From: Anisus vortex
Taxonomy: Eukaryota; Mollusca; Gastropoda; Planorbidae
NCBI GenBank assembly: GCA_949126835.1
Contig: OX421508.1
Location: 13,718,272 to 13,782,271, forward strand
Reading direction: 5' to 3'
DNA length: 64,000 nucleotides
In this document: piece by piece, positions 12,401 through 21,990 of the stretch
How the letters are laid out: each line of letters opens with the position of its first letter
Numbering within the stretch: position 1 is the stretch's first letter
Notes under the pieces: model-generated
The model's input: only the letters and a program-made list of their open reading frames with translations
Databases searched by the model: none
Told to the model about the DNA's origin: nothing
Position numbers and translations under genes: made by a program

Positions 12401-15400
12401 GTTAGGGCCCCGCATGACTCGAGGGGTGATGCAAATGTACATTCGGAATGGAGAACACGGATGGAGCAAACAAATCCAACATGTGACCTTCCTATGGGCG
12501 TGCCGGCTTTGGGCTAGCCTCGTACAGAGGTTGGAGCTATGATGACTTCCTCATACGTTGCCTGCACTAGATGCATGGCCTGCTGCCGCTATTGCGATTC
12601 GGCTCCAAGAGAGCAATCTAAGCCGAGGGCGGTTTAGCAGACGACTCTCATTCAGTGTTTCTTTTGATGACTCAAAATCGGTGATAACGTTCAACTTACA
12701 ATTTTCTTTAATAAGAAACAATTATTATTGTTCTACTGCTAATGGTAGTATAAGTATATTTTACTCACGACCGCTTGGCTACAGGTAGTCTAAACATATT
12801 TCACTCACGACCGCTTGGCTAAAGGTAGTCCTTTTAACCCAAAACCACTTGGCTACAGGTAGTCTAAATATATTTTACTCACGACGGCTTGGCTACAGGT
12901 AGTCTAAATATATTTTACTCACGATCGTTTGGCTACAGGCAGTCTAAATATATTTTACTCATGACGGCTTGGCTACAGGTAGTCTAAATATATTTTACCC
13001 ACGATCGCTTGGCTACACGTAGTCTAAATATATTTTACTCACTATCGCTTGGCTACACGTAGTCTAAATATATTTTACTCACGATCGCTTGGCTACACGT
13101 AGTCTAAATATATTTTACTCACTATCGCTTGGCTACACGTAGTCTAAATATATTTTACTCACTATCGCTTGGCTACACGTAGTCTAAATATATTTTACTC
13201 ACTATCGCTTGGCTACACGTAGTCTAAATATATTTTACTCACTATCGCTTGGCTACACGTAGTCTAAATATATTTTACTCACGATCGCTTGGCTACAGGT
13301 AATCTTAATATATTTTACTCACGATCGCTTGGCTACAGGTAGTCTAAATATATTTTACTCACGATCGCTTGGATACAGGTAGTCTAAATATATTTTACTC
13401 ACGATCGCTTGGCTACAGGTAATCTTAATATATTTTACTCACGATCGCTTGGATACAGGTAGTCTTAATATATTTTACTCACGATCGCTTGGCTACAGGT
13501 AGTCTAAATATATTTTACTCACGATCGCTTAGCTACAGGTAGTCTAAATATATTTTTACTTAATCTACAGGCGGGTTATTGCCTCCTTCTACTACAGAAA
13601 ACGGGAGAAGACTCGAGTACTTTATCTTTACAACGAGATGTTCCGAAAGAGGATTGGCTATTTGGGTCAAATGCGCAAAAAGGTGCGCAAAGCCATCAAG
13701 GCTCGTGAGATGAAAAACAAAGTAGGCGTGGTGGTTGCCTTGCAGGTAAACTAAGTAGACTTCTTACGTTTAAAAGCTAATACATGTAGCCTACATTATT
13801 TCTCTATTTCGCGAGGAAGTATTTCCGTACGTTTCAAATTCTGTCCGTACATTTCAAAGTCTTTCCGTACGTTTCAAAGTTTGTCCGTACATTTCAAAGT
13901 CTGGCCGTACGTTTCAAAGTCTGTCCGTACGTTTCAAAGTCTTTCCGTACGTTTCAAAGTCTGTCGGTACGTTTCAAAGTCTGTCCGTAAGTTTCAAAGT
14001 CTGTCGGTACGTTTCAAAGTCTGTCCGTACGTTTCAAAGTCTGTCCGTACGTTTCAAAGTCTGTCCGTACGTTTCAAAGTCTGTCTGTACGTTTCAAATT
14101 CTACCCGTACATTTCAAAGTCTGTCCGTACGTTTCAAATTCTACCCGTACATTTCAAAGTCTGTCCGTACATTTCAAAGTCTGTCCGTACGTTTCAAAGT
14201 CTGTCCGTACGTTTCAAAATATGCACTGAACTCTAGACCAGAAGCATTAGTTCTTGGGGCCAGAATATTTTTTGCCATTTTTTCATGTTTCTCGGCACAT
14301 CATTGCCTCCTTAACCTACACACTACCAACACACTATACACCAACTCACTATACACCAATACAGAACATCTACACTTACCAACACACTATACACCAATAC
14401 AGAACATCTACACTTACCAACACACTATACACCAATACAGAACATCTACACTTACCAACACACTATACACCAATACAGAACATCTACACTTACCAACACA
14501 CTATACAACAATACAGAACATCTACACTTACCAACACACTATACACCAATACAGAACACCTACACTTACCAACACACTATACACCAATACAGAACACCTA
14601 CACTTACCAACACACTATACACCAATACAGAACACCTACACTTACCAACACACTATACACCAATACAGAACACCTACACTTACCAACACACTATACACCA
14701 ATACAGAACATCTACACTTACCAACACACTATACACCAATACAGAACACCTACACTTACCAACACACTATACACCAATACAGAACACCTACACTTACCAA
14801 CACACTATACACCAATACAGAACACCTACACTTACCAACACACTATACACCAATACAGAACATCTACACTTACCAACACACTATACACCAATACAGAACA
14901 TCTACACTTACCAACACACTACGGGGTTTCCACAGTACAATCAAGAAGAAGAAGAAGACTGACTAATAGAAGAGGAAGAAGTCTTTATTACAAAATCTGT
15001 TGTAACGGACGCTTCTTCTTTGTACGGCACGCTCGTGGCTCTCATACTTAATTGACTAAGCATTTGTCACATACCTTGGTATGCCATACTCAATACTATA
15101 ACTTATTCATGTTTTCATTACTATAGCTTATTCATGTGCTGAACACTAGAGCTTTTTTATGTTCTCAATAATAGAGCTTAGTCATGTGTTCAATACTAGG
15201 GCTTATTAATGTGTTCAATTCTAGAGATTATTCATGTGCTGTATACTAGAGCAGGGGTCGGCAACCTACGGCACGCGTGCCAGACTTGGCACGCGGAGCC
15301 CTTTTCTGTGGCACGCGGACGGCCACCCATAAATGTATATTTTTAATGGCTTCTGCGTGCCATATCATTTTTTTCATTAGCTCTCGCTGGCCAGACTCTG

Positions 15401-18400
15401 CATATAATTAAATTAAAAAGAATTACTATTTCTTTTAAATAAATCAAAACCCAATCATTTAATTCTGTTTGCCTGTTCTACAGCGTTCAGTTTCAGTGGA
15501 TTAAAACTAGTCTTTGCGTCTCCTGTGCGTACATCAAATGATGCTTACATCAAAAGAATGTGCCGACTACTCTACATTTTGTTGGTTTTGTTTGTATTAT
15601 ATCGCAAGCCCCAAAAATATCGAATACAAATATTTAGTATCTGCAAACCATTAACTGAATTGTTTTGGGCGGCTCCAATAATGTTTTTTTAAAGTATTTC
15701 CTTCAATTTAACGTAAAAAAAAAGTGTGCCAAAGCAATGAACCAAAAAAAAACAAAAACAACTTGATTGATTTCGGATTTCCGATTAAATATTTAAGTTT
15801 TATCTTAATAAGAGGATGTCTTTTTAATTATTATAAATTCATCATATCTGTAGGCCTTTATATAGAAACATTTTACAATTAATCAAACTGTGATATTATG
15901 CAGCGATATTTATGTTAAACAGTGTCCATAAAATGGCAGAAATAAAGACAAAAGCTGGATCAACGTGCATTTCAAGAAATTTGGACAAAAGAATATGGAT
16001 ACATCCAACAAAGGGATCGCGCTGTATATGCTTTGTGAAAGTTTTGTATGTCGTGCGTCCAGTGTACAAAGACATTTTGAAACCAAACAAATCAAAATTT
16101 AAAACTCCAGAAAAAAAATGAAAACTACATTGGGCGTCTACTGTTGAGCTTCCATTGCATTATACACCATGAAAGTTTGTGTGCAAAGATCTCTACATTA
16201 GACTTGCGCTCCGTAATGGAAATTATTGTTAAAATAGTCAACTTTATAGTTTCCCACTCTTCGTTGATTAACCGACAATTCAAATGTTTACTACAAGAAA
16301 TAGAAAGTGAATATTATGGATATCTGCTGTTGCATAGCAGTGTTCGCTGGCTTAAAGTGTTGAATATATTCGTTTCGTGTCTGGAAGCAGTTGAGATGTT
16401 TCTTGATGAAACAACATTTTTCAGAATTGAATGATAAAGAATACCTGATGAAACTGATGCTTTTGACAGACATAACGACTCATTTAAATGAGTTGAACTT
16501 GTGTTTACAAGGATCAAACAATTCTTGAACTGTTTGGTTATTGGAAAGAATTTGGCTTGAAACTAGACACATTTATCCTTGATATTAACTTTAAGACATT
16601 GAAGTGCATCCCCAATGTTAAAGTTCATTCAGTTCTAGATATATAACATATCTTATCTTATTTTAAGATGAACTTAAGAAGTACATGGACGTACTCAAAG
16701 TGAAGTTTTCTGGCTGAAGTCTATTTTGAAATACAACAAATGGAATTAGAAACATCCGCTTTATGGACATCAAAATTTGCCTAATTGCAAAAAAATCCGG
16801 AAGAAAGCCGCGTAGAAAGGTCGTCAGCTAGACTTAAACCGTTCATTTGTTTGAAAAACGTTGCATTTGTCTTTCATCTATTGGCTCAACTTACACTTGT
16901 AAACAGATTTTCCCATAACAGATTTTCTCTTTCTTAAAACATTTTTAAGCCCACAAGGAAGTCGCCAAACTCTTGAACACACACCTGTGTGAAGCTAAAT
17001 TGAACTAAATGTGTACCAGATAATTAACAATTATCTAAAAGAGAACCTGGACAAGGCTCACATTAATTGATACAGACTAATTGCATTCAAATGTTTTTAT
17101 CTTTAAATAAGCACACAAAATAATTCGATATCAAATTTATTTGTTTTAACTTTAAATAAACAACAGCTTCTTCTTCATATTACTGTGGACACCCCGTTAG
17201 GACCGAGGAAAGAGTCCACAATTTAACTAATCATAAAATAAAAAAACATCACAAACAACAATTATAAACAGACGACAGAGTGTAACTTTAGATTTCTGGC
17301 TTAAGCGCCAGCCACATCGCGAAGTGGCCGGCCAAAGTAGCGTAAACACTGGCAATTTCAAGCACATCGGACATTGGCCAAGCCCTCAGCCAGATCGCGA
17401 TCTGGCCGCACTTCGGGCTTTGGCCGTAACATATATACGAGCATTGTATTACGCAATTGTTGTAATTATCGCAATATGTGACTAATCTGTGTTGACTTTT
17501 GTATGGTTTCTGAGTAAAACGCCTTTTCTTTTTGATCAATCTTCATACATTTAATAATTATAGTTTTAAAAATAAATAAGACAGAGGTTGACTATTTGGC
17601 TATTGGCACTCAGAGTGAGTTAGAAATTCTACTTTGGCACTCAGAGTGAGTTAGAAATTCTACTTTGGCACGCCGAGTGAGTTAGAAATTCTACTTTGGC
17701 ACGCCGCTATCAAAAGGTTGCCGACCCCTGTACTAGAGCTTATCAATGTGCTGAATACTAGAGCTTATTAATGTGCTGAATACTAGAGCTTATTAATGTG
17801 GTCAGTAATAGAGCTTATTCCCCTGTTAAATACTAGGCTATAGCTAATTCACGTGACAATTACTAGAGTCTAGAGTTTATTCATGTGTTAAATAATAGAG
17901 TCTAGAGCTTATTCATGTGTTAAATACTAGAGTCAAGAGCTTATTCATATGTTAAATACTAGAGTCTAGAGTTTATTCATATGTTAAATACTAGAGTCTA
18001 GAGTTTATTCATGTGTTAAATACTAGAGTCTAGAGTTTATTCATATGTTAAATACTAGAGTCTAGAGTTTATTCATCTGTTAAATACTAGAGTCTAGAGT
18101 TTATTCGTGTGTTAAATACTAGAGTCTAGAGTTTATTCATATGTTAAATACTAGAGTCTAGAGTTTATTCATATGTTAAATACTAGAGTCTAGAGTTTAT
18201 TCATATGTTAAATACTAGAGTCTAGAGTTTATTCATGTGTTAAATACTAGAGTCTAGAGTTTATTCATATGTTAAATACTAAAGTCTAGAGTTTATTCAT
18301 CTGTTAAATACTAGAGTCTAGAGTTTATTCATATGTTAAATACTAGAGTCAAGAGTTGTTTCATATGTTAAATACTAGAGTCTAGAGTTTATTCATATGT

Positions 18401-19957
18401 TAAATACTAGAGTCTAGAGTTTATTCATATGTTAAATACTAGAGTCTAGAGTTTATTCATGTGTTTAATACTAGAGTCTAGAGTTTAATCTATCTCCGGT
18501 TTCGAACACTTGACCTTGTTGATAAGTTATGAGAAAGTTAGAAATGAAGTTTACGAAGTCTATTTTTTTGTTTCAGCGGTACTTCCCCAATGCCTGTAAG
18601 TGTCTCAAAGTCTTCAAGTCTACCAAGGAAACGTGCGTCATATGCGGTGACCCAGAAAACGAAGACTTTCATTTGTGCTCCACTAAAGGATGTGGTCTGG
18701 CCTACTGCAAGGACTGTTGGAAGGATGTGAAGAGAAGGTTAGTTGGTAGAAATCTGCTCTGATGATAGATCCACATTATTTCCTTACTAGTGGTTATGCC
18801 CGTCGAAATGACGGAGAAACAATGTGTTTTGTTAAAAGAGAAAGAAAAAAACAACTAACACTATTACAATAAACACTGAGAACTCACTGAGAGCGTATCT
18901 TTCGGTATTTAGTTTTGTTCTTTTTTTATTGAACACATTTCAAAGGGAATCATTCTGATACGACGCTCAGTTTAGAACCTTAACATACGGTGATTATCAA
19001 TAGGTCTAAGTTGTTTTTTAAAAATAAATTAATGAATTAAGCAATATTCTTTATAAAATACAAATTTATTTTGGAGGACGTTTCCAATTTATAAATTTAC
19101 CTTTTGTACCGATCGGTCGAACCGCCTAGAAGCCTATAGCGAATAAGCACATATATTATATAAACAAACATATAAACAAACTCACGGCAATTATACATAT
19201 TAATTAGATCTTTCTCAATACAACATTTAAAAAAACAAGAAAAAAAAATATAAAAGACAAACCAATATATTTGTAAGCCCAAAATTACCGAAACAATTAT
19301 TCATATTCACTTCCACATGAAATTCTATTGTGACGATTTTTTCTCGTTTTTCGCCTGTGACAAACTGTGCCACCTCTAACCAACTGTGCCACCTCTGACC
19401 AACTGTGCCACGTCTGACCAACCGTGCCACATCTGACCAACTGTGCCACGTCTGACCAACCGTGCCACATCTGACCAACTGTGCCACCTCTGACCAACTG
19501 TGCCACCTCTGACCATCTGTGCCACCTCTGACCAACTGTGCCACCTCTGACCACATTTGCCACCTCTTATCAACTGTGCCACCTCTGACCAACTGTGCAT
19601 GTTCTGACCAACTGTGCCACCTCTGACCAACTGTGCCACCTCTGATCAAATGTGCCACCTCTGATTAACTGTGCCACCTCTGACCAAATGTGCCACCTCT
19701 GACCAACTGTGCCACCTCTGACCAACTGTGCCACCTCTGATCAAATGTGCCACCTCTGACCAACTGTGCCACCTCTGACCAACTGTGCCACCTCTGATCA
19801 AATGTGCCACCTCTGACCAAATGTACATGTTCTCAGGTGCTACGGTTGTGGTGAGAACACAGAAACTAGAGACTCCGACGACGATACAGAGGACGATGAT
19901 ACGGACACCTCCGAGATTAGTGATGCCTCGGACGACAGTGGCATTTTTGACGACTGA
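3268..19957 (+). CDS. DCST1: DCST1-like protein (DC-STAMP domain, RING-like C-terminus), C-terminal eight exons
   Basis: Eight exons with consistent GT-AG junctions and phases give about 391 residues; the family is roughly 700 residues, so the N-terminal half is upstream. Order of features: a membrane segment (LFSLVAHILTFVFLIVF), the conserved block FDNKYITQYYRHIDARR followed by TLLPLKKYE, a second membrane segment in exon 3, VQGTGFMSELVRNF, CLPNP, a third membrane segment in exon 5, LRLRRVIASFYYRKREKTR, then a Cys-rich finger (CVICG, HLCSTKGCG, YCKDCW, CYGCG) and an acidic tail ending at a TGA. Known members (DCST1/DCST2, fly sneaky, worm SPE-42/SPE-49) are sperm membrane proteins needed for fertilisation; human DCST1 is also reported as an E3 ligase. 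DCST1 is favoured over DCST2 by the VQGTG, CLPNP and RVIASFYYRKRE segments. The function here is inferred from the family. Confidence 0.88.
3594..4868. repeat. 36-37-bp minisatellite with ~110-bp higher-order unit
   Basis: Subunits share the core AACAAACGTAACGCTTGAAA. Three subtypes alternate: one ending GACAGGTTCAAAT, one ending GACAAATTCAAAT and one with GACAGATGATAA. The triplet repeats about ten times with occasional loss of a member. It lies in the intron between exons 1 and 2. The remainder of this intron, 4870-5280, has nothing recognisable. Confidence 0.9.
5284..5470 (-). repeat. 65-bp tandem duplication in a probable LINE tail remnant
   Basis: Positions 5284-5348 and 5349-5413 are near-identical. 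On the minus strand the block with its flank reads VFPCSIRAWHGLPELKTTN, resembling the SIRxWNxLP motif near the C-terminus of many LINE reverse transcriptases. Each copy carries TTTTCAGTTCAG on the plus strand, so two decoy acceptors lie 80-165 bp upstream of the true exon 2 acceptor. The LINE assignment is tentative. Confidence 0.4.
5495..5643 (+). CDS. DCST1: DCST1-like exon 2
   Basis: The acceptor is TTTTACTTTCAG and the donor GTGAGT. One leading base completes the split Lys codon, then 49 codons starting KYLTDLNFDNKYITQYYRHI and containing IDARRK and TLLPLKKYE, the most conserved part of DCST proteins. It ends with one base of the next codon. The other two frames are closed, which fixes the phase. 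Confidence 0.92.
5931..6301. mobile_element. Non-autonomous hAT element with 8-bp target duplication
   Basis: A 371-bp element with ends CAGGGGTCGGGAACTT and, on the reverse strand of the other end, CAGGGGTAGGGAACCT. It is flanked on both sides by the identical 8-mer CACTATAT (5923-5930 and 6302-6309), the hallmark of hAT insertion. It contains no transposase coding. It sits in the intron between exons 2 and 3. Confidence 0.93.
6419..6437. repeat. Poly-C tract
   Basis: A run of about 19 C in intron 2, followed by an A-rich run. Similar C or G runs occur near 8571, 11171, 31061 and 32630. Lengths of such runs are error-prone in assemblies. Confidence 0.8.
6735..6860 (+). mobile_element. Possible retroelement 3' tail with TCTTA repeats
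   Basis: AATAAAGCAATCTTATCTTA followed by further TCTTA units resembles the short-repeat tail seen at the 3' ends of some LINEs and their SINEs. No body was recognised upstream, so this is a weak call. Confidence 0.3.
6930..7036 (+). CDS. DCST1: DCST1-like exon 3
   Basis: The acceptor is TTTATTTAAACAG and the donor CAG then GTAATT. Two leading bases complete a Lys codon; 35 codons follow (LTGAEKSHFMSATVKLLVRV, then a membrane segment LISAVICYMDSMLYQ). It ends in phase 0. The last bases and donor are repeated 91 bp downstream. Confidence 0.88.
7012..7205. repeat. 91-bp tandem repeat containing the exon 3 donor
   Basis: ATGTTATATCAGGTAATTGT occurs at the real exon 3 end and again with its donor GT at 7128. 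A third, diverged piece follows the foldback element at about 8195-8230 (TAGCATGTAATATTAGGTGA), suggesting that element inserted into the third copy. Confidence 0.8.
7208..8187. mobile_element. Foldback/MITE-like element with long inverted ends
   Basis: The left end contains AAATATGGCAACGGTAAATT then GGCAAAACTCGCAAAACTGT. The reverse complement of the right end contains AAATATGGCAACGGTAAATT then GGCAAAACTATCAAAACGGT. The inverted ends are imperfect and extend over 60 bp or more. No transposase was recognised inside. A separate hAT-like end (reverse strand, GGGATCGGCAATCTACTG near 8000-8019) appears nested in its right half. The superfamily is not known. Confidence 0.7.
8571..8595. repeat. Poly-G tract 43 bp before exon 4
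   Basis: Nineteen G, one A and five G. Such a run can form a G-quadruplex on one strand and lies just upstream of a splice acceptor, in the usual branch-point zone. Confidence 0.85.
8639..8710 (+). CDS. DCST1: DCST1-like exon 4
   Basis: The acceptor is TTCTTCCTGAACAG and the donor AAG then GTAAGA. It has exactly 24 codons, phase 0 at both ends: VLDIIASNSKVEYHQVGEHI then IDIK. Joining to exon 5 produces IDIKVQGTGF, matching the conserved segment of the family. Confidence 0.85.
9001..11145. repeat. 39-bp minisatellite, ~55 copies
   Basis: The unit contains ATCTTTATAGGATGAACAGT and CTCAGCTCTCAATTC. Because 39 is divisible by three, the minus strand shows open frames of 502 and 167 codons (repeat KIIELRAETVHPI) and the plus strand several more (SLSSQFNDLYRMN). 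No start context, homology or splice signals support coding. It is the main part of the intron between exons 4 and 5. Confidence 0.95.
11267..11658 (+). repeat. Tandem array of the exon 5 acceptor, nine copies
   Basis: Units of 48 or 40 bp each contain TTACTCTAACCCCAACAG followed by GTACAAGGAACCGGTTT. These are the branch-like CTAAC, the AG and the first 17 coding bases of exon 5. The exon-like starts fall at 11298, 11346, 11394, 11434, 11482, 11522, 11562, 11602 and 11642. Only the last continues into the real exon. Confidence 0.95.
11642..11847 (+). CDS. DCST1: DCST1-like exon 5
   Basis: It starts with VQGTGFMSELVRNFLTRF in phase 0 from the last of nine identical acceptors. It contains CLPNPSKTD and a membrane segment (FVIIICLFLTYLVVWIFLYL), and ends LEAFSLRL plus two bases of an Arg codon before GTTGGT. 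The Cys in CLPNP is characteristic of the DCST extracellular loop. Confidence 0.92.
11848..12740. other. Intron 5, 5' half: no recognisable gene
   Basis: Mostly AT-rich sequence. A GC-richer patch at 12405-12650 looks like an old dispersed repeat, but no family was recognised. Confidence 0.5.
12741..13557. repeat. 40-bp minisatellite running up to exon 6 acceptor
   Basis: About 20 copies of a unit holding TATTTTACTCACGATCGC then TTGGCTACAGGTAGTCTAAA. Each copy therefore carries a pyrimidine-containing stretch plus CTACAG. The last unit grades into TTTTTACTTAATCTACAG, the true exon 6 acceptor. Confidence 0.93.
13571..13745 (+). CDS. DCST1: DCST1-like exon 6
   Basis: The first base completes an Arg codon, then 58 codons: RVIASFYYRKREKTRVLYLY, NEMFRKRIGYLGQMRKKVRK and a further basic stretch ending VGVVVALQ. 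This is the cytosolic region after the last membrane segment in the family. The donor is CAG then GTAAAC, phase 0. Confidence 0.93.
13810..14222. repeat. 20-bp minisatellite
   Basis: About 20 copies of GTACGTTTCAAAGTCTGTCC with variants. It is in the 5' part of the intron between exons 6 and 7. Confidence 0.93.
14317..14920. repeat. 38-bp minisatellite
   Basis: About 16 copies of a unit containing CTATACACCAATACAGAACA and CTACACTTACCAACACA. Adjacent sequence at 14921-14960 (ACGGGGTTTCCACAGTACA then AAGAAGAAGAAG) resembles a LINE 3' terminus with a GAA-rich tail. The open frames of 361 and 265 codons crossing this region are repeat artefacts. Confidence 0.93.
15080..15251. repeat. Left part of 32-bp array split by a hAT insertion
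   Basis: Degenerate units with ACTAGAGCTTATTCATGTG. The same array resumes at 17731 on the other side of the hAT element; the target duplication TACTAGAG is part of the repeat unit. Confidence 0.85.
15912..16950 (+). pseudogene. Decayed hAT transposase
   Basis: Pieces in shifting frames include CIIHHESLCAK at 16153, IVKIVNFIVSHSSLINRQF, LLLHSSVRWLKVLNIF and, after a frameshift near 16430, MLLTDITTHLNELNLCLQG. These are recognisable segments of the hAT transposase type also seen in ZBED/SCAND3-like domesticated proteins. Several stops and frameshifts rule out activity, so the mobilising enzyme must have come from elsewhere. Confidence 0.8.
17300..17430. other. Cluster of palindromes inside the hAT 3' region
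   Basis: GCCAGATCGCGATCTGGC (17389-17406) is a perfect 18-bp palindrome flanked by AGCCC and GGGCT. GCCACATCGCGAAGTGGC at 17311-17328 is a near-palindrome of the same type. Confidence 0.75.
17731..18486. repeat. 32-bp minisatellite
   Basis: About 23 copies of a unit with TTAAATACTAGAGTCTAGAG and TTTATTCATATG. It ends about 90 bp before exon 7. Confidence 0.94.
18577..18737 (+). CDS. DCST1: DCST1-like exon 7 with the RING-like finger
   Basis: The acceptor is a long T run ending TTTCAG and the donor GTTAGT. It has 53 codons plus two bases: RYFPNACKCLKVFKSTKE then CVICG, HLCSTKGCG and YCKDCWKDV. With CYGCG in exon 8 this gives four Cys pairs, the all-Cys RING-like arrangement found at the C-terminus of DCST proteins. 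Zinc binding is inferred from the pattern. Confidence 0.93.
18786..19203 (-). mobile_element. Non-autonomous Helitron copy 1
   Basis: On the minus strand it begins TTAATATGTATAATTGCC, carries GACCGATCGGTACAAA and AAATTGGAAACGTCCTCC, and ends with the hairpin CCGTCATTTCGACGG, about 9 bases, then CTAGT. It is homologous over its length to 58931-59357. The start has TT instead of the expected TC and the 3' flank is A rather than T, so it is somewhat decayed. It lies in the intron between exons 7 and 8. Confidence 0.7.
19366..19828. repeat. 19-bp minisatellite running up to exon 8 acceptor
   Basis: About 24 copies of CTGTGCCACCTCTGACCAA. One internal copy reads TGCATGTTCTGACC and the true acceptor reads TACATGTTCTCAG, so the array and the acceptor appear related. 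Confidence 0.93.
19837..19957 (+). CDS. DCST1: DCST1-like exon 8, C-terminus and stop
   Basis: The first base completes an Arg codon; then CYGCGENTETRDSDDDTED and further Asp/Ser-rich sequence to SDDSGIFDD and TGA at 19955-19957. CYGCG supplies the last Cys pair of the finger. An acidic, Ser-rich tail is common in the family. Confidence 0.9.
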
Positions 19958-20710
19958 CCACGCCTACACCTCCTGGTGATGGAGCAGGGGGAAGGAGATT
20001 GGTCACCGTAGAATGATACATCTTTACTGCGTGTTTTTTTCATTTCGTTCATTCTAGACTTTCATGCTAATAATAGAAATACATTTTTTTGTTTGTATTC
20101 TAATGTGTATGTTTAATTTCCATTGCTGTCAAATGTGCTTCACATGTTTAAATGTTTGAAATGTTTGAAAACATTTATGTTTAGTTGAATAATTTAAAAT
20201 ATAATCAATGTATAGAACACATATTTGTTGTTGATTACGCTATCTATCTATGTATGTATCTATCTATTATTTATTTATCTATATGTCTGTCTCTCTTTCT
20301 ATCTATCCGTCCATCCATCTATATATCTATCTATGGTTGGATGTGAATAGCATACAATAATAATTGCTATAATGTATTTTAGATTAGATTGTCCTGCTAG
20401 TTCACGTAGAGTTGTTTGTTGACATTTGATTTGGGCGCAGAGAGTATGTGTGTTTTAATTGAGAGATATCTATTTATTGTGACGTAATACACCAATATGT
20501 TTCACAGTAGTCTCTAATAGCTTCTAGTATTCCTTTTCTTTGGCATTCGGAATGCTTCGGGAAAATAATTTCTAGTACTTTCTGCACCGAAATCTATTAT
20601 TATTTGTATACGTGCGGTTTGTGTAGTTGTTGACCTTTTTTTTTTATAGCTACCAGTAAGGTTGAATATTTATATTGCACATAAGTTCAAGCATTAAATG
20701 TTTCATTTGA
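19958..20710 (+). other. Probable 3' UTR of the DCST1-like gene
   Basis: AT-rich sequence after the stop. No AATAAA was seen close by; an ATTAAA at 20693-20698 is a candidate poly(A) signal. It includes TCTA microsatellite sequence at 20240-20335. Confidence 0.35.
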
Positions 20711-21171
20711 ACATACATCGAGTGGCTTGAGTTATTATTATAGAGAACAAGAACATAGACTGACATCAGAATACCGCTGGAGTTGTTACACTATCAATTA
20801 ATAATCTATTTTCTGTCAAATATCCAACAATTTGTATATATATATATAGTCTATGTCAGAAGTGTTATCCATCAGTGTGCCCGTCTGTCTGTTTTCAAGG
20901 GACACAGAGTATCGTCACTTTCTTCATAGAAGGTTAACTTTCGAGACTGTGACGTTTAACGCAAAGGGAGAGGAGGCGACGATAGCTTATAACTATGCAA
21001 CAATGCATTTGAAGATTGGTTAGTTTGGGTCCTTCAAGTAGGAAGTGACCTATGGTTTCATAGGACATGTCTTCAGTATAGAGGATGTGTAGAAATCTAA
21101 GTCAGAGCCGTACACATGACATGTTGCTAACAAGAGCTATTACATTCCTACTATTTACTAATAGATCAGTA
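20711..21171. other. Intergenic, nothing recognised
   Basis: AT-rich sequence with no supported gene or repeat. Confidence 0.5.
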
Positions 21172-21990
21172 TACATACACAGACACATACAGACACACAT
21201 ACGACATACACAGACACATACAGACATACACACAGACACACACAGACACACATACGACATACACAGACACATAGAGACACACACACGACATACACAGACA
21301 CATACACGACATACACAGACACACATACGACAGGCACATACAGACTTACAAAGACACATACATATACAGACACACACACGACATAAACACAGATATACAC
21401 AGACACATACACGACATACACAGACACACAGACACACATACGACATACACAGACATACACAGACATACTTACGCATACACAGACACACAGACACACATAC
21501 GACATACACAGACATACACAGACATACTTACGCATACACAGACACACACAGACACACAAACGACATACACAGACATACATAGACATACACAGACACACTT
21601 ACGCATACACAGACACACACAGACACACAAACGACATACAAAACATACACAGACATACACAGACACACTTACGCATACACAGACACACACAGACACAAAC
21701 GACATACACAGACATACATACTCAGACACAAACAGACATACACAGTCACATAAGACATACACAGACACACACAGACACATACAGACACACACACATACAG
21801 ACACATAAGATACACACATACACATAGACATACGCAGACACACACAGCCATTTACAGACACACACGACACATACCGACATACACAGACACACACAGACAC
21901 ACATACACATAAGACATACACAGACACACACAGACATACAAACAAACACACACGACATAAACAGACACATACAGACACAAACACAGGTGT
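21172..21990. repeat. CA-rich complex microsatellite/minisatellite
   Basis: About 820 bp built from ACACAGACACA, TACGACATACACAGACA and related blocks. It creates open frames on both strands, including Cys/Val-rich ones on the minus strand, none credible as genes. Confidence 0.95.

Larger units (their letters stand above)
15252..17730 (+). mobile_element. hAT DNA transposon with perfect 16-bp ends and 8-bp duplication
   Basis: A 2,479-bp element. The left end is CAGGGGTCGGCAACCT, and the right end is the exact reverse complement of the same 16 bases. TACTAGAG flanks both sides (15244-15251, 17731-17738). The interior carries a decayed plus-strand hAT transposase. Short segments at the two ends (GGCACGCGTGCC-type left, TTGGCACGCCG-type right) recur in the copies at 33019 and 36360. 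It is inserted in intron 6 of the DCST1-like gene. Confidence 0.96.

Noticed and set aside
13881..15051. Open frames of 361 and 265 codons rich in Thr/Tyr/His
   Set aside because: They cross two unrelated minisatellites and have no splice or homology support.
18786..19203. Initially considered a simple inverted-repeat MITE
   Set aside because: It has no inverted ends; the 3' hairpin plus CTAGT and TC-type start fit a Helitron better.
21102..21984. Cys/Val-rich minus-strand ORFs that look like small secreted proteins
   Set aside because: Pure translation of CA-rich repeats; Cys-Val alternation follows TGTGTG.
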